In this document: piece after piece, positions 1 to 12,352 of the stretch | How the letters are laid out: every line of letters begins with the position of its first letter | Position numbering within the stretch: the stretch's first letter is position 1 | NCBI RefSeq assembly: GCF_023343835.1 | Contig: NC_064435.1 | Location: 88,134,788 to 88,198,787 of the forward strand | Length of the DNA stretch: 64,000 bases | Direction of reading: 5' to 3' | DNA from: Lagopus muta | Taxonomy: Eukaryota > Chordata > Aves > Galliformes > Phasianidae | Notes under the pieces: model-generated | The model's input: only the letters and a program-made list of their open reading frames with translations | Database searches by the model: none | Told to the model about the DNA's origin: nothing | Made by a program: the position numbers and the translations under genes

Positions 1-3000
1 TTTCAGTGAGATGCTTTATAAATTCATTATAAAGTACTTGTAAAGTCAAGTAAGCAAGCAAGCATTATACACCAAGTTGGTATTCCCCATTATAGCTCTT
101 TTTGTGGAAACTGCATCAGCATTACATTGGGCGTAATACAGAATTCAGCTGTAAGAAAGCAATTTGTACCAAAGAAAGAAAGAAACAAACAACAAAACTT
201 CAACAAAACCATAAAGATGGCAAAAGCTGTGTTGCATCTTTAAGGAACAATTCTCCTGGACAGCAGAGAGCAGAGCACCCATGCAAAGACTGCACGTCCA
301 CTGCTATATTCCTTTAGGGAGAGAAATGTCTGTTCTCATACATATCCAGTTAATGGATGAGTAAAACAGCCACAGCCCTGTCTCTTCTTTAACAATTTTT
401 TATTAAATGCCCCTAAGGCCACTATTCCTGCAGTCAGCAAAATCAGCACAGACGTCTGGTGCAGAGATTCCAGCCCTCTTTCCTCTCCTTTGCATTTTAT
501 CAACTGCCCTCCTCAGCTGCTGGCTGTCTCTCCACAGCACCACACACTTGCTGCTCCAGAACATGTTTTCATATTGCCATGATATGATAGAAGCTGGGAA
601 GAAGCATGATATCTAGGCAAACTCCAAAAAGCCAACGATGTGAGTTTTCGTGCCTTTATGGATTTGCTGGATCGTGGTGTCATCTTAATAAACATCATGC
701 AGTGTCTGTTGGTTCTCAGAGTCAGCATCAGAGGCCCCCCAGACAAAAGATGGGGAAAGAGGGGGAAACTCTTTCTGTAACTGGTCATGGTTTTCTTCTT
801 CTGCTGAGCTCCAGTTTCCCTTGTCCCTCTTTGTCCTCACGATAAACTGGGTGGATGTTCCTCCAACAGGGGTCTGTCGAGCACCACGTCTTCCTAAGCA
901 AAAGGCAGTCTGTAGATGGCAGAAGATGTTTTTCCACCAACTATCATAGCTGTGGGTGGGGAGAGGGGAGGAAGGAGCATTTCTCTCCTCTTTCCAACTC
1001 GGTGGAGCTAGCTGCAGATGTATCAACCACAAACACAACATTTCTCCCAAGATTTTTCCCTTCAGTTCCATCGTCTCTTTGGGAATAGGCAGATGTGCTT
1101 TATTTGCCCAAAGCTCTGCAAGGCTGGAATATCTATCTTGCAATCTTTGCTGATGAAAGGGTGCAGGAAGCCAGCTGGCTCTGGCAGCAGTGCAAGGAGG
1201 GGGCAGGCCCTGGGGGGGGTCAGGAATGAGTGAAATACAGGATGGGGCATATCCACTCACTCGTTTTGGAGCTCTCCTGAAACCCACATTAGGTGCTGGT
1301 TCTGAGATTGACTCTTCATTTTAGTTTTCTGGTGTTGATGAAGGCTGATACAATTTCCTACATAGAGAGCTCCTTCTCTGGTCATTACATCCCTCACCCC
1401 CTGCCTCTCCTGAAACCAAGATCTTAATTTGGTTTGCTGCAGAAGGTTCAGAGTTCAGTGTTTTGATTAGTTCTTGGCTATATATGCACATGCATGTACT
1501 ACATTACACTGCATATTACATTATATTTAGAGTAAGGAATCACACTTGGACAAATTTGGGAAAAGTGACTGCAACATTGAAAGTTTCACCTTGTTTACCA
1601 CTTAATAACTCTGGGAACAGAACAGATTAAAATTCTGCCTTTTTTTCTCCCCCCTTTTTCTTTCTTACAGAAATGAAAATTGCATCCAAGGCCCTAAATT
1701 GTATGCCAAGTTTTAGCTGAACACAATTAGAAACAGCTTAAAGTGAAAACTTGAGGGCTGATGATATTAAAGGGTTGTTCTCTCACAGGCTCTTAACCAT
1801 AGCAGTGCTGATAGGATGCTGTATCAGAGCTGAATGGCATCACCAAATTTATCTCATGCAATATCTGAAATTATGAACACAAGACATTTTATATATCCTT
1901 TGGATGTTGTGTGCCCCCTTCCTAAACACAAGCAACACCACGTTCATTCAGCTGCTGTTATTTTAAAATGATCAGAGCATCACTGCAGATTAATGAGGCT
2001 GTTTTATACTGCACATTTTTTCTGTTTCTTAGGTTTGTTACAGATATTAGCTAATGCGTGTACTTAAGCGTTAACCTTTTACTCAACTGATGCTTATTTT
2101 AAATGGCATTCTTCATTTTTTTCTTTTACTCCTCAGATTTTAGTAAATTTGGTTGCTTTTATTTTGTGTTACTATTGTATAACCAAGAAACAGTGGATAC
2201 GTTCATCTGTGGCTTTTCCTATCCATTTTTAGGTAACAATTTAAAAGTAGATATACACATTTTCCTTCCCAATGTGCAAAGCATGGACCTACAGGTATTG
2301 CAAATAATATACATGCACTGTATAACATCTTCCCAACAGCTGGTCCTCTAAAGGTATTGATGATGCTGCATATTCAGCACTACCCCCTGCTCCTTGTATT
2401 GTTATATAAATAAATGTTAAGTCTATTTATTGAGAGGAAAATAGTCCAAAACTCTCACTTTTATCCAACAGAATTTCTCAAGGAACAAACTCTTTAAAAA
2501 ATCTGAAAATGGTTTCAGAAGTGGTTCCTAAGTACAGGAAAAAAGGCCTTATCAGCACTTGAGATGCAGAATTAAACTTTTACAGGCTGCCCTTGGAAGA
2601 CTAGCAGAGACTAATTAGAAATATAACTTTTGTCACAGAAGTGAAAGAGAATCCTGTGTATTTCCCAATCCTGCTTCTGCAAATCTTTCCTGCTGAAACA
2701 GCTGAATCAGAACAAATTGCTTGTGTGCAAGTTACTTCAGCCATATGGTGGAAGAAAAAAGAGCTGTGGGCCTCCTCAGCACCGTAGTAAATAGGAACTA
2801 CCTCCATGTGGTTTTACACATTTATAGCTAATGCAGAGACCTAAATGTGAAATCAGGGAAAATGAAGTGCATTTGTGAGTCTCCCTCTGCGACTCGGGGC
2901 TCAGAACCTATTAAAAAGATGAAACCCATCCAATTAACCAATACAGATACGTGTATTTCATTGCCGATTATTGCGCTTTTTCATTTGAGTGATTAAAATA

Positions 3001-6000
3001 CAAATGAGGCTAACTGTGAAAAATAAAACAAAATGGCAGTGTACACAATCCACTTACAATAGCACAGGCATTTTTGATCTGACACAAAAGAGGATCACTG
3101 CTCCAGGTTGGTGAATAGGATGCGACAAGAGTGTAAGCAAAGGACAGGCACAAAAGAGACATCTTTTTGTCCGTGGCACATCATTGGTGTCAGTCACTAT
3201 CAATCTCCTTGACGTGTTGAGTACATAGCTCAGAATGTATCAGCATTACTTCTGGTTGTTTTTCTTTATTGCTACTGGAAGTCCCTACAAGCTTTCCATG
3301 ACAAAAATCAAAGCTTGTGCAAAGCAATGGCTGCGTGTCTTGTAGAAGGTCACAATTACATGTTTGACCTTATTTGGATGTGACATTTGATAAATCTGGG
3401 ATAATTAATCATGGAATAATCTATGAGATTATCCATGTGGGGCCTCTGTTTCTTCAGCTTTTGTTTGTGCTTCAGCTGGAATTTTTTGTTAGTTAGGAAA
3501 GACAGCAGCGGTGCCAGGGATGAATGAGGGAACAATCCTGGAAAGAAGTAAAAAGCAAAAAAATAATATGCATAAAGTAGGGGAACCTCTATAAAAGGAC
3601 AAAACTGAGTAGACTCTACACATTGGCCAAACGCAGCAGGCTGCAGATAAAAAGCCATCAATCTGCTACAGGCCACCCAGAAACCTGAAATTCTCCTTCA
3701 ATAATCTAATAAAAACAACTCACACCTACATCCAGAACCCCAAACTCTCATCAGTGTTTACACAGCTCTGTATTTTTGTGTGTCGGTATGTCATTATTTT
3801 ATTTTAAATTCCTTTTAAGTCCCTTCTAGATGCAGTTAGATGCAGTTTTAACAACTAATATTGCTTGCAATTAGAAAACCAATCCAGTTTGTTAATTTAA
3901 ATCATTAAAATAAACCCAGCTAAAAATAAGATTTCGAATTAAAAATTGCAAATAGAAACAAGCATGCAGGGAAGTGCTGAAGTGAATGCAATCAGTTCCA
4001 GATTTAAAACAGCCTCACCCCACACACATCCCTGTTTCCACTACTGGGTGGTCACGGACTCATGGCTCTTACTAGTGGTTTTCTTTAGAGTCATTCCAGA
4101 TTTGTGTTTCTCACTCATTCACTTAAAAAAAGGAAGAACAGAGGTATTAACTTAATTTTCTGCAAGCACTCCATTAAGTATTCAAAATATATCACTCCTA
4201 AGGAATCAGGCTCCTGAAATGGTGGTGGAATGTTCCTAACCAGTGGGGCAGAGAACATTGGGAAGTCTTGCAGGAAGGAGAACTTAGGGTAGGGAAAAAC
4301 TTATTCCTCAAAAGCTAACTTGGTAAGATTACAGAGGGAAGGATATGACTTAAAGGCTGTGCTGTAAGTATATTGAGCTCCCAGGCATCAGCTAACAGTG
4401 GGGCTTCATGCCAAAGAAGCTGCTTAATACTGTATCCAATACCCAAAAGAATATCAGCATCTGGGGATTTTGTGTGAAAATAAAAAAAAAATTAAATCTG
4501 AATGTGCATATTTTGATAATATTAAACAGACTGGTGTAATGTAATTAAATGATCCATTAGCACAATTACTCTGTGGTGTTGGTTCTTTGCTTGTTTGTTG
4601 TTTTTTTTTTTTTTTCCTTCTGTTTCCACTAAGTTAATAAACAAGAACTTTAAAATCAATTTTATTTTGTCCCATTTTAACTTGTATATTTCTTAACTTT
4701 CCCCTCCTCCCACCACACCCCTGGTGGGCACACAGCCTGTTTCATCTTCCAGTTCTCAGGCACAACTTCGACTCGTTCTCGCCTTCCCTAGTCAGAGGGA
4801 CAAGAGCTCAGCTCCATGTCCCACCCATCCATCCAGGTGTGTTGATTTGGCAAGTCCCAGCTTGAAGTTCTCCTACACGTATGCAGTGCAAGGTTCAGAG
4901 GCTGAACATCCTGCCTTGCACAGGATCAAAAGAAGCATCTAGCCGTGAGGCAGCAAGGAGATAAGCTACATCTACTCCAAGGGTCAGAAGGATCAAAAGA
5001 AAGCATGCTGCAAGCCTGGATTGGATGCAGGCAAAACCCTTAGGTCCTCCTGCACCATCCTCCTCCCTGGACATGGGGCTCCCTGTACCCCAGATGTCAT
5101 CTTAGCTTTCCTAACTCTAAAATATGTCTTTTTAAAGAGATTTAGAAAGATTTCTCCTCCAATCATCTTTCTGACATTCTAGAATAAATGGAGCAATAAA
5201 TTACCATGCAGTGCAGGTTTCATGTTTAGCCTGCTGGGATCTATGAAGCTGTGGCAACACAGTCACTTAGAATTAACAAAATCATCAGCTCATTCACTAG
5301 CTTAATGGAAACCATTTTACATGCAGATTTATAACTTGCCTTACTGTTGAACCATAAGAGTCATCACTTCTATAGCATTTTATACTATATATACACACAG
5401 CATAGTTCAGTTCTGAAAATGCCTTATATTACTTGTAGAATAAAGTATTTTTACTCAAAATGAGTAAGATTGTTGAAACTGCTTCCTATATACTGCTGAA
5501 GGCTACTGCCATTATTTAGTTTTAAAATTGCATAGTGTTAAATGTAGGGAACAAGAAAGTGGTGTGCATAAGCTACTGCATAAAGGAATAAACATTTTCA
5601 TGACACTCAGTCAAACCTGCTTTGAGCAGAGGCCAAGTAATTGCTGATATAAACGTTTCCTGCCATGTAGCACCAAGCAGAGCTGAAAGATAGTCTTGAT
5701 TGTACAGAATATTAAGGGGAAGTCCTGCAGATTCTGGAACCATGTGAAGAGAAATTGTGCAAAACTGGAACGTTTTGCCAGCTCAGGGCTGCATTTTGCT
5801 TTATAGATCACAATTACTCCTTAAAAAGTCTGTGGCAATTATGATAGACACAGAACAAGTGCAAATTACAGTCTAATTGCACTCGAGGCAACCTGTAACT
5901 CCAGATACAGTGGTCGTCTTCTGTGTTATGTTTGCACCTAACCTAGAAGAAAAGCACAACCAAACTGCTGAAATCCTCAAAGGCAAATTGGTTTGCTGCG

Positions 6001-6289
6001 TGTGCACCAGAAAACAAGGACTGTACACACAAATCCTCCATGCTTGTGCATGGGTTTTGAAGAGGCCCCTCAAACACTCGCTGTGCAGCAATGCACACAT
6101 GTAAGCAAGCTCAGACTTGAGCACCGGAGTCTGCTGTGCAGATCAGGACCACACACCCTTCACTCTCAATTTCATCCTTAACCCAGGAAATCACACTTAC
6201 ATGTTGTAGTAAGACACAAATGCAAGCAGGCAAATACAACACTCCTCATATCAGACAAAGAGCTGATAGCCAGGATGAGGAGAACGTCC

Positions 6290-6415
6290 CTGTGGAAGAT
6301 CCACCTTGGGTTTTCCCAGCTTCTCATGTGTTACTTCTCACTGGCATCTGCTGCTGGGAAGCAGGAAGCTGGGCCTGATGGACTCTCACCCACTCAGAGG
6401 CTCCCCAGTGCAATT
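6290..6415 (+). mobile_element. Possible old retroposon 3' end
   Basis: CTGCTGCTGGGAAGCAGGAA with GCTGGGCCTGATGGACTCTC resembles the 3' end of old reptilian/avian retroposons (…gacaggatactgggc…). It is short and diverged and cannot be placed in a family by eye. Confidence 0.3.
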
Positions 6416-7582
6416 AGATGGAGCGCACACGAGCAGACCCCAGCTAGCAGATGTGCATCTAAATCCGCAGTGCTTTCATGAGCCGTGTGAAAGCGTCTTG
6501 TAGTCATCCGCAGCTTATGGATGGCTCTGCTTTTAACTTTTAATATCGCTGCACTTAATGGCTTTTGTAGTTTTATATGCCCCTTGTAAAGTCCTTGTTT
6601 CTCCTTATATCTGTACATCAAATATAGCTTGATCAAAAAGAAAACAAAGGGAAGCTAAATCTCTTCTGGGGGGGAATTAAAAACGTGACGTTGTTTTTTG
6701 AAACCTGAAATGAAAGATAGTGGTTATCCTTTCCCACTGATCTCACAGGGCCAGGGTTTTATGTGCAGTGTTGCTTTTGCCCTACAGTCTGAGGATGGGA
6801 ACTGCACTTCTGCACGTCTTTGACATAACACAAATGCAGCATATTTCTGATCTTATCTGAAACTATAAAGTGCTGCTATGCTAAACAACAATATAATGAA
6901 TGATTTTTTTAAAAAATTCAGCAAATGAAGCTCAACCAGTTCTTCTGGCTGAGCTACTATGTACCATTCACATTCGTTTTGAAAGGTTCCCCTTTTCCTT
7001 TCTGAAACAGTTGAAAAAACTGAGCTAAAGGGCTTCAGAGCAACAGAAGCTTCAGTTAACAGACTGCTTAAAACATTAAGAAGTGTGTTCTTTCTTCTTT
7101 GTATTCATGTTTCATTTCTAATGTGTTTAAACTTGTTTCAAATCTGTTAAAGCACTGCTCTGCATAGAGATTTCTCTGAACCGTGTTTACCGTTTTCCTG
7201 AAAGTTCATTTACAGTTCTGCATCTTGGTGAATAGCAATAAATCACATGATCTCACTCCTGATATCCATGGATTATTTCCCTGCAGTGTAGATGAAACAC
7301 GGCATGGACAGCATATCCCCATTCATCAGACACCCCAAGAGACAGGGGCTGCTGTGCACAGAATTCTCATAAAGGAGAGATTCTGAACTTTCAAAAACTG
7401 AGTAGATTTTTGCTTTTCCGTTTGATCATCCTAGTTTCTGGGCAGTGAGTTTGCTGTACTTTCATTGTTCGTTTGGTAATGAGCTTATGCAATTCAAAGT
7501 GCCATATTCAAGATCAAAATTCAAGGTTTGAAACACAATGTGCTTCAATGAAAGTATGAACGGTATTCTGTGCGTTTACTGT

Positions 7583-7705
7583 ATTGAAATGAATATACTG
7601 AAATGAATCACAATCCGTGTAGAAGTAACTGGTATCAGTGTTTATGAATAGTATCATGAAATGAATCTGTGTAAAAGTACCTGATACCAATGGTTATGAA
7701 TGAAC
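7583..7705. repeat. Local tandem duplication, about 58-bp offset
   Basis: Two diverged copies begin TGAAATGAAT at 7599 and 7657 and end in TTATGAA. The second lacks a few bases present in the first. A partial third copy (TTGAAATGAATATAC) precedes them. It is non-coding. Confidence 0.7.
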
Positions 7706-9059
7706 AATCCCCTTCCTACTCTTCTCATTACTCTTATTTTTGCAAAATTTAGCTAGTCGTGCTGAAGTCCTGCATGTTAGACATCTAGCTAAGGCTGGGA
7801 ATTCATTAAAAGTTTTGGTTATATCTACTTTTATATTGTGACTGAGGAAGAATTTGTCCACATTAACAGCTTTCCACAGGTTTCACAACCCAGCTCTGCT
7901 GGGAAGCTGCTTTTAGGAAGAATGGGCAGAAAATCTGATAGCACAAAGAGCTGCAGTTTGGCATCTATGTGAAAATCTGCCAGAATGTGACCAAATTATG
8001 TATTCCTGAAATACTAAGGTTCCCACACGCCTGGGGCTTAAGGTCTGTCCCCAACATTTAGGAAGGCTGGGATCTGCCCACCAGGCTTTGCTTGTTCCAC
8101 TGTATGCCAAGAGAGTGTGCACCAGCTTGGGGCTATGGCATTCCCCTCTCCTTGTACTTCTCAACTGCTGAGGGCTGCTGTGATGCCAAGACCAGAAACA
8201 TCTTTTTTCTTATATGTTAAAAATGCATCTCTTCTGTAAATATGCACAAAAGAAGTGCTTTCTACTGAATGTCAAGATTAAGGTTAAAAGAAAATAAGTT
8301 CTACTCATATAGTCTAAAGATTGCTGGGCAGACATTTTAAATTATGCTTTAAATAATCTTGCTCTCTCCACAAAATTTTACTGGATAGAACTTTGGATTT
8401 AATAATTTCTTCTCCTTTCACTAGTAGATCTTTTATAGCCATTTAATCTTTTGGTAACCCCATTTTCAGCTAAACTATTTAAGTTTTCCTTATTTGCTGT
8501 CTGTTTTAATTAGGTATAAGTCCAATTCCCTTTCCACATTTACTCTGCTGACCTGATGAAGCTAGACTTCTTTAGCTTTTTTACATACCTAAGGTTTCTT
8601 CCCTCCCTTGGAGTGTAATCCTTTGCTAAATTCTTTACTAGTCTAAATTCATCTTTCTTGAAAATGAATGGCTATTATCCCAGGATTTTCTGTTGTGTCT
8701 TAGCAGAGCCTTGCATTGTGGTACTGATTGTTTCCATAAACTCTGTTGAAATATAGATAGTACAGATAAATAGATCTTAGAAGCATTATTAGCTATGAAA
8801 TTATGAAATCTATGGCTTTCTGTAGTTGTAACACCTTGATAGCTGATACTCTTCCTGTGACAGGCTTATATATCCAGGCTGCTCTCTCTGCCTCCTTGTT
8901 TATTGAACTCTTATTCCACAGAATGAAAGACTAGCACTTTGTACTTCATTATCTACTTCTCCTGCCCTGTTCATGCAGAAACTTAGTGCTCCTTGCATGT
9001 TATCCCAATCCTCCTCTACAACAGCTGTGCCTTCTGGGTTATGAGTGGAATTTCTTAAA

Positions 9060-9545
9060 GTGCTTCTAAATCATTAATGAAAGTACTAAACAAAAACAAT
9101 GTCAAGACTAATCCTTGCACACTTCGCCTCTAGTTTCACTCCAGCCCAACCCTCCCTTTCTCAGCAGGGCCCAGAGCTGGTATCCCTGACCCAGTTTCTC
9201 ACCAACTTCAAAACACTATAAAGATACCCATCTTCTCCAGTTTAATTAATAATTTCCGGCACTATTACAAATACTTAACTGACCTCTAAATGCTTCTTCT
9301 TTTTTTTTTTTTTTTTCCCCCCTAGATAATTGTTTATCTTATCTAATGGATCTTTTGAGTTACTCAGCAACAATACACCTTTTGTAAAGCCAGGAGTGCA
9401 TTTGCTCCATTTACCATTTACTTACACCTGCGTGTTATCCTGTCTGAATTCATGAGGGTCACAGATATTTCTTTTTACTGTTGACATCTAATTTTGTCTG
9501 GAAAACTTTGCTATACCAGATTATTACCGGCTCTAATACAGTACC
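9060..9545 (-). mobile_element. Probable ancient CR1-like LINE remnant
   Basis: AAATCATTAATGAAAGTACT followed by AAACAAAAACAATGTC, then CAGCAGGGCCCAGAGCTGGT and CTTTTGTAAAGCCAGGAGTG, occur in the order seen in antisense CR1 reverse-transcriptase sequence. A T run and several indels interrupt it. Divergence is high, so the assignment is tentative. Confidence 0.4.
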
Positions 9546-12127
9546 ACAGTAACAATGATTTAATCAGTCCCTCCAGTGCATCACAGGCTGAGACCTATAA
9601 GTGCCAAAACTGAGGATCATCACCAAACTCCACTGCCATGTCTCGTCTTCCCCTGCCTAAGCCTATTTCCAGAAGGGGACTTCTGCTGAAGACACGAAGT
9701 CCAGAGCACAAGCAGAAGAGTTCTCACAGTAAATACCTGTGAGGTTTGTTACATTCCATGGATTGGCAAGAGCCACATTTTCTCTTACATGGTGCTTTCA
9801 GCAACAAGGAGACTTTAAAATGTTACTTCTCAAATTCAATTGCTGTGCTTCAACAAAATGATCCTTAGTAGAAATAATACTCTGTGAGGGGAAAGGTAAA
9901 GTCAGTTGTACTTGGTCACTCTGAGATCTGCCATAAGGCATAATTGGCAATGTACTCTGAGTTGAATATGCTCACCTGTAAACTGTCAGGAATCATTACT
10001 ACTCAGGTGTCTGAACTATCATTATTAAAATAATGGTGTACTTAGTCATTAAAAGGAAGTATGAATACAGATCCATTTCGAGTTTTAAACTGGCAGATTT
10101 GCAGACAGCTTGTGGGTTGACTTGAGTACTGAATCCAGTATTTAGAAGATCTGAACTGAGAAAAACCCCAGGATGAGAATGCCCTGTGTACCTGCGGTAA
10201 AAGGGCAAAACTTAGATGTCTCAAGGTACAGAAATCACCAACATAATGGATTATCTGTTTTGAAGACTGACTACATGTTATTGAGATTTGGACCATGCTC
10301 TGCACTACAAACCACAAAAGCAAACAAACCAAAACACTCACTAGAGAATATATCAGATTAGGTAGCCTTAGTAAACACTGCCTCATATTAGAAGGTTGCC
10401 ACTATTCAAGTAGCAAAAATACAGCCAGACATGAGCAAGATGATGAGCACCTGATGGTTTGTATTGCACTGAACCCATGTGGGGAATAGAGAGTAGCACT
10501 TCTCTCCAAAGCTGCACCCATTCCAGCTCTGCATTTGCCCATGTTTCTAACTACATGTACATATATATAGTCTCCTCCTGAGACTAAACATTCCTTTGTC
10601 TTCAGACCACTGCAGTCAAATTAATAGTAAAAAATGAGATGTGTGAACTCCTGATTCCCAGAGACCTGTGATGGCCTCAGCAGCTCAGCGTTTGCATGGC
10701 AAACAAGTAAAGGGCTCGTGTTCTCTTTGCTCTGGGAATCATGAGTGTTGGAAGTGGAATCATGAGCTGACTGTAGGAGATGCTGAGATACGTGTCTGAG
10801 TAAGCAACAGACATCACAGGAATGATAATGTCCAATATCTTGCTCTGTCCCAAGAGAAGAGCAGCCTCTCCTATAGGGAGCTGCAGTGCTCCTGCACACT
10901 TGCAGTAGGCTGGTGGGTCTCTGGAGGCCTGCTCTCCCTTCTTGTAGCATCACTTAACGTGTTTTTCTTAGACATCCTTCTGCTATGGCACCAAAGTACT
11001 TGAATGCTTCCTTTTTCCTTGTTTTCATCTGCAGTGAAACTGCAATGAGTGCCAGCTCTGAGATCACATTGATGGATGCTGAAGATGGAGCCAGAGATAA
11101 GAAAAGCGTTTTCTAGCCCTCACTGCTGATGAGAGCAGGCTCAATAAAATTTCTAATTTATTTATTTTTGCTCCGGCCTTTCTATCCAAAATGGCCAACA
11201 GGGTCTCAAGAGTTACTGCAGCCACAGAAGACACGGGCATAGTGAAAACATGGCCTCATTGAAAACTGTTACTATCTATATCAAATGTCGCTTCTATTCT
11301 TCAGGTCCTCAGAAGAAAAGCTCCAGCCCATCTGCCTTCCTCCAACAATGCCAGCCAGAGCCCTTCAATTTTGGAGGAGATTTTTGGCTTTCCATGCTGA
11401 GCACCTGGTCCTGCTGCACTGACCCGGAACACCAAACCCTGCTGAAGTCAGTGGCTGCCCTCAGGGAAGAACAGGAGCAGGGTTCTGGCAACAGGAGACA
11501 AGCCCCACGCTGCACTGCATACAGTGAAGGACCTGCTGAGTGTGAAGGACGAGGTGCTGCAGCAGGTAGATGTGCACACATGCATCAGTGTCTTCCGAAA
11601 TAGACTGGAATTAGCATGTCTGACCAAGCATAAGGAGTCAATTATTCAAATAGTCAACCTGTGAAATAAAGTTCAGATTTCAGAAGTCAATCAGACAGTG
11701 CAGTATCTTCACCTCCCAACAGCAGAAACTCCTTAGACAGGAAGCTTAGAAATTGTTACGATGGCCTTATTTGCCTAATTGCCTGTTCATACATTTTGCA
11801 ATGCATTAATCAATCCGGATGATCCTGTCTGCAGCCCCAGTGATAGAGTAACTGGTGTGTGTGTAACCCTGGGTGGAAAGATTTCACGGCCTGGACAAGA
11901 GTCTTCCCATAAGAAAAAAAAGATAATAATTGGAGGGAATTCCAATCCATCAGAAAACAATATCTGCAGAGAAAGGGGCTCATGTGACAGACAAATTATT
12001 CCTTGCCGTTATTTGCTCAGCTCCATTGAGTTCATACATGTAATGGTTGCCAATTACTATGCATGTACAAGAGGTTGGGAAGGATGGTCTTATGTACTCA
12101 TCTGTACAGATTTCAGCCAACAAAGAC

Positions 12128-12256
12128 ATTCAAGATTCAGGCTGCACCAGCCTCTGAGTGCCTGATGGAGCTGTGGGTGTCTCTGTTCATTGCAGAGGAG
12201 TTGGACTAGATGACCTTTAAGGGTCCATTCTAAGTCAAATGATTCTATGGTTCTTC
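12128..12256 (+). mobile_element. CR1 LINE 3' end, first of two adjacent
   Basis: Segments include CAGGCTGCACCAGCCTCTGA, GAGTTGGACTAGATGACCTT and AATGATTCTATGGTTCTT. It ends just before a second CR1 3' end in the same orientation. Confidence 0.88.
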
Positions 12257-12261
12257 AGTGA

Positions 12262-12352
12262 GTACAATTGGTGATAGGTGGATGGTTGGACTGGATGATC
12301 TTGAAGGTCTTTTCCAACCTTGGTGATGGAACAATGGACAATTCTGTGATTA
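12262..12352 (+). mobile_element. CR1 LINE 3' end, second of two adjacent
   Basis: GATGGTTGGACTGGATGATC, then TTGAAGGTCTTTTCCAACCT and a degenerate ATTCTGTGATT tail. The 3' sequence differs from the first copy, so it is probably a separate insertion of another subfamily. Confidence 0.85.

Larger units (their letters stand above)
1..8480. other. Intergenic AT-rich DNA, no gene seen
   Basis: No open frame here looks like a protein. The 200-aa minus-strand frame at 685-1287 has no recognisable motif, starts without a promoter signature and matches no family I know. An AATAAA on the minus strand at 399-404 could end an unannotated transcript. AT-rich stretches such as 2925-3060 look unique rather than repetitive and could be conserved enhancers of SOX4. 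Confidence 0.6.

Noticed and set aside
685-1287. 200-aa minus-strand ORF
   Set aside because: No recognisable domain and no signal or conserved motif. Length alone is not enough in eukaryotic DNA.
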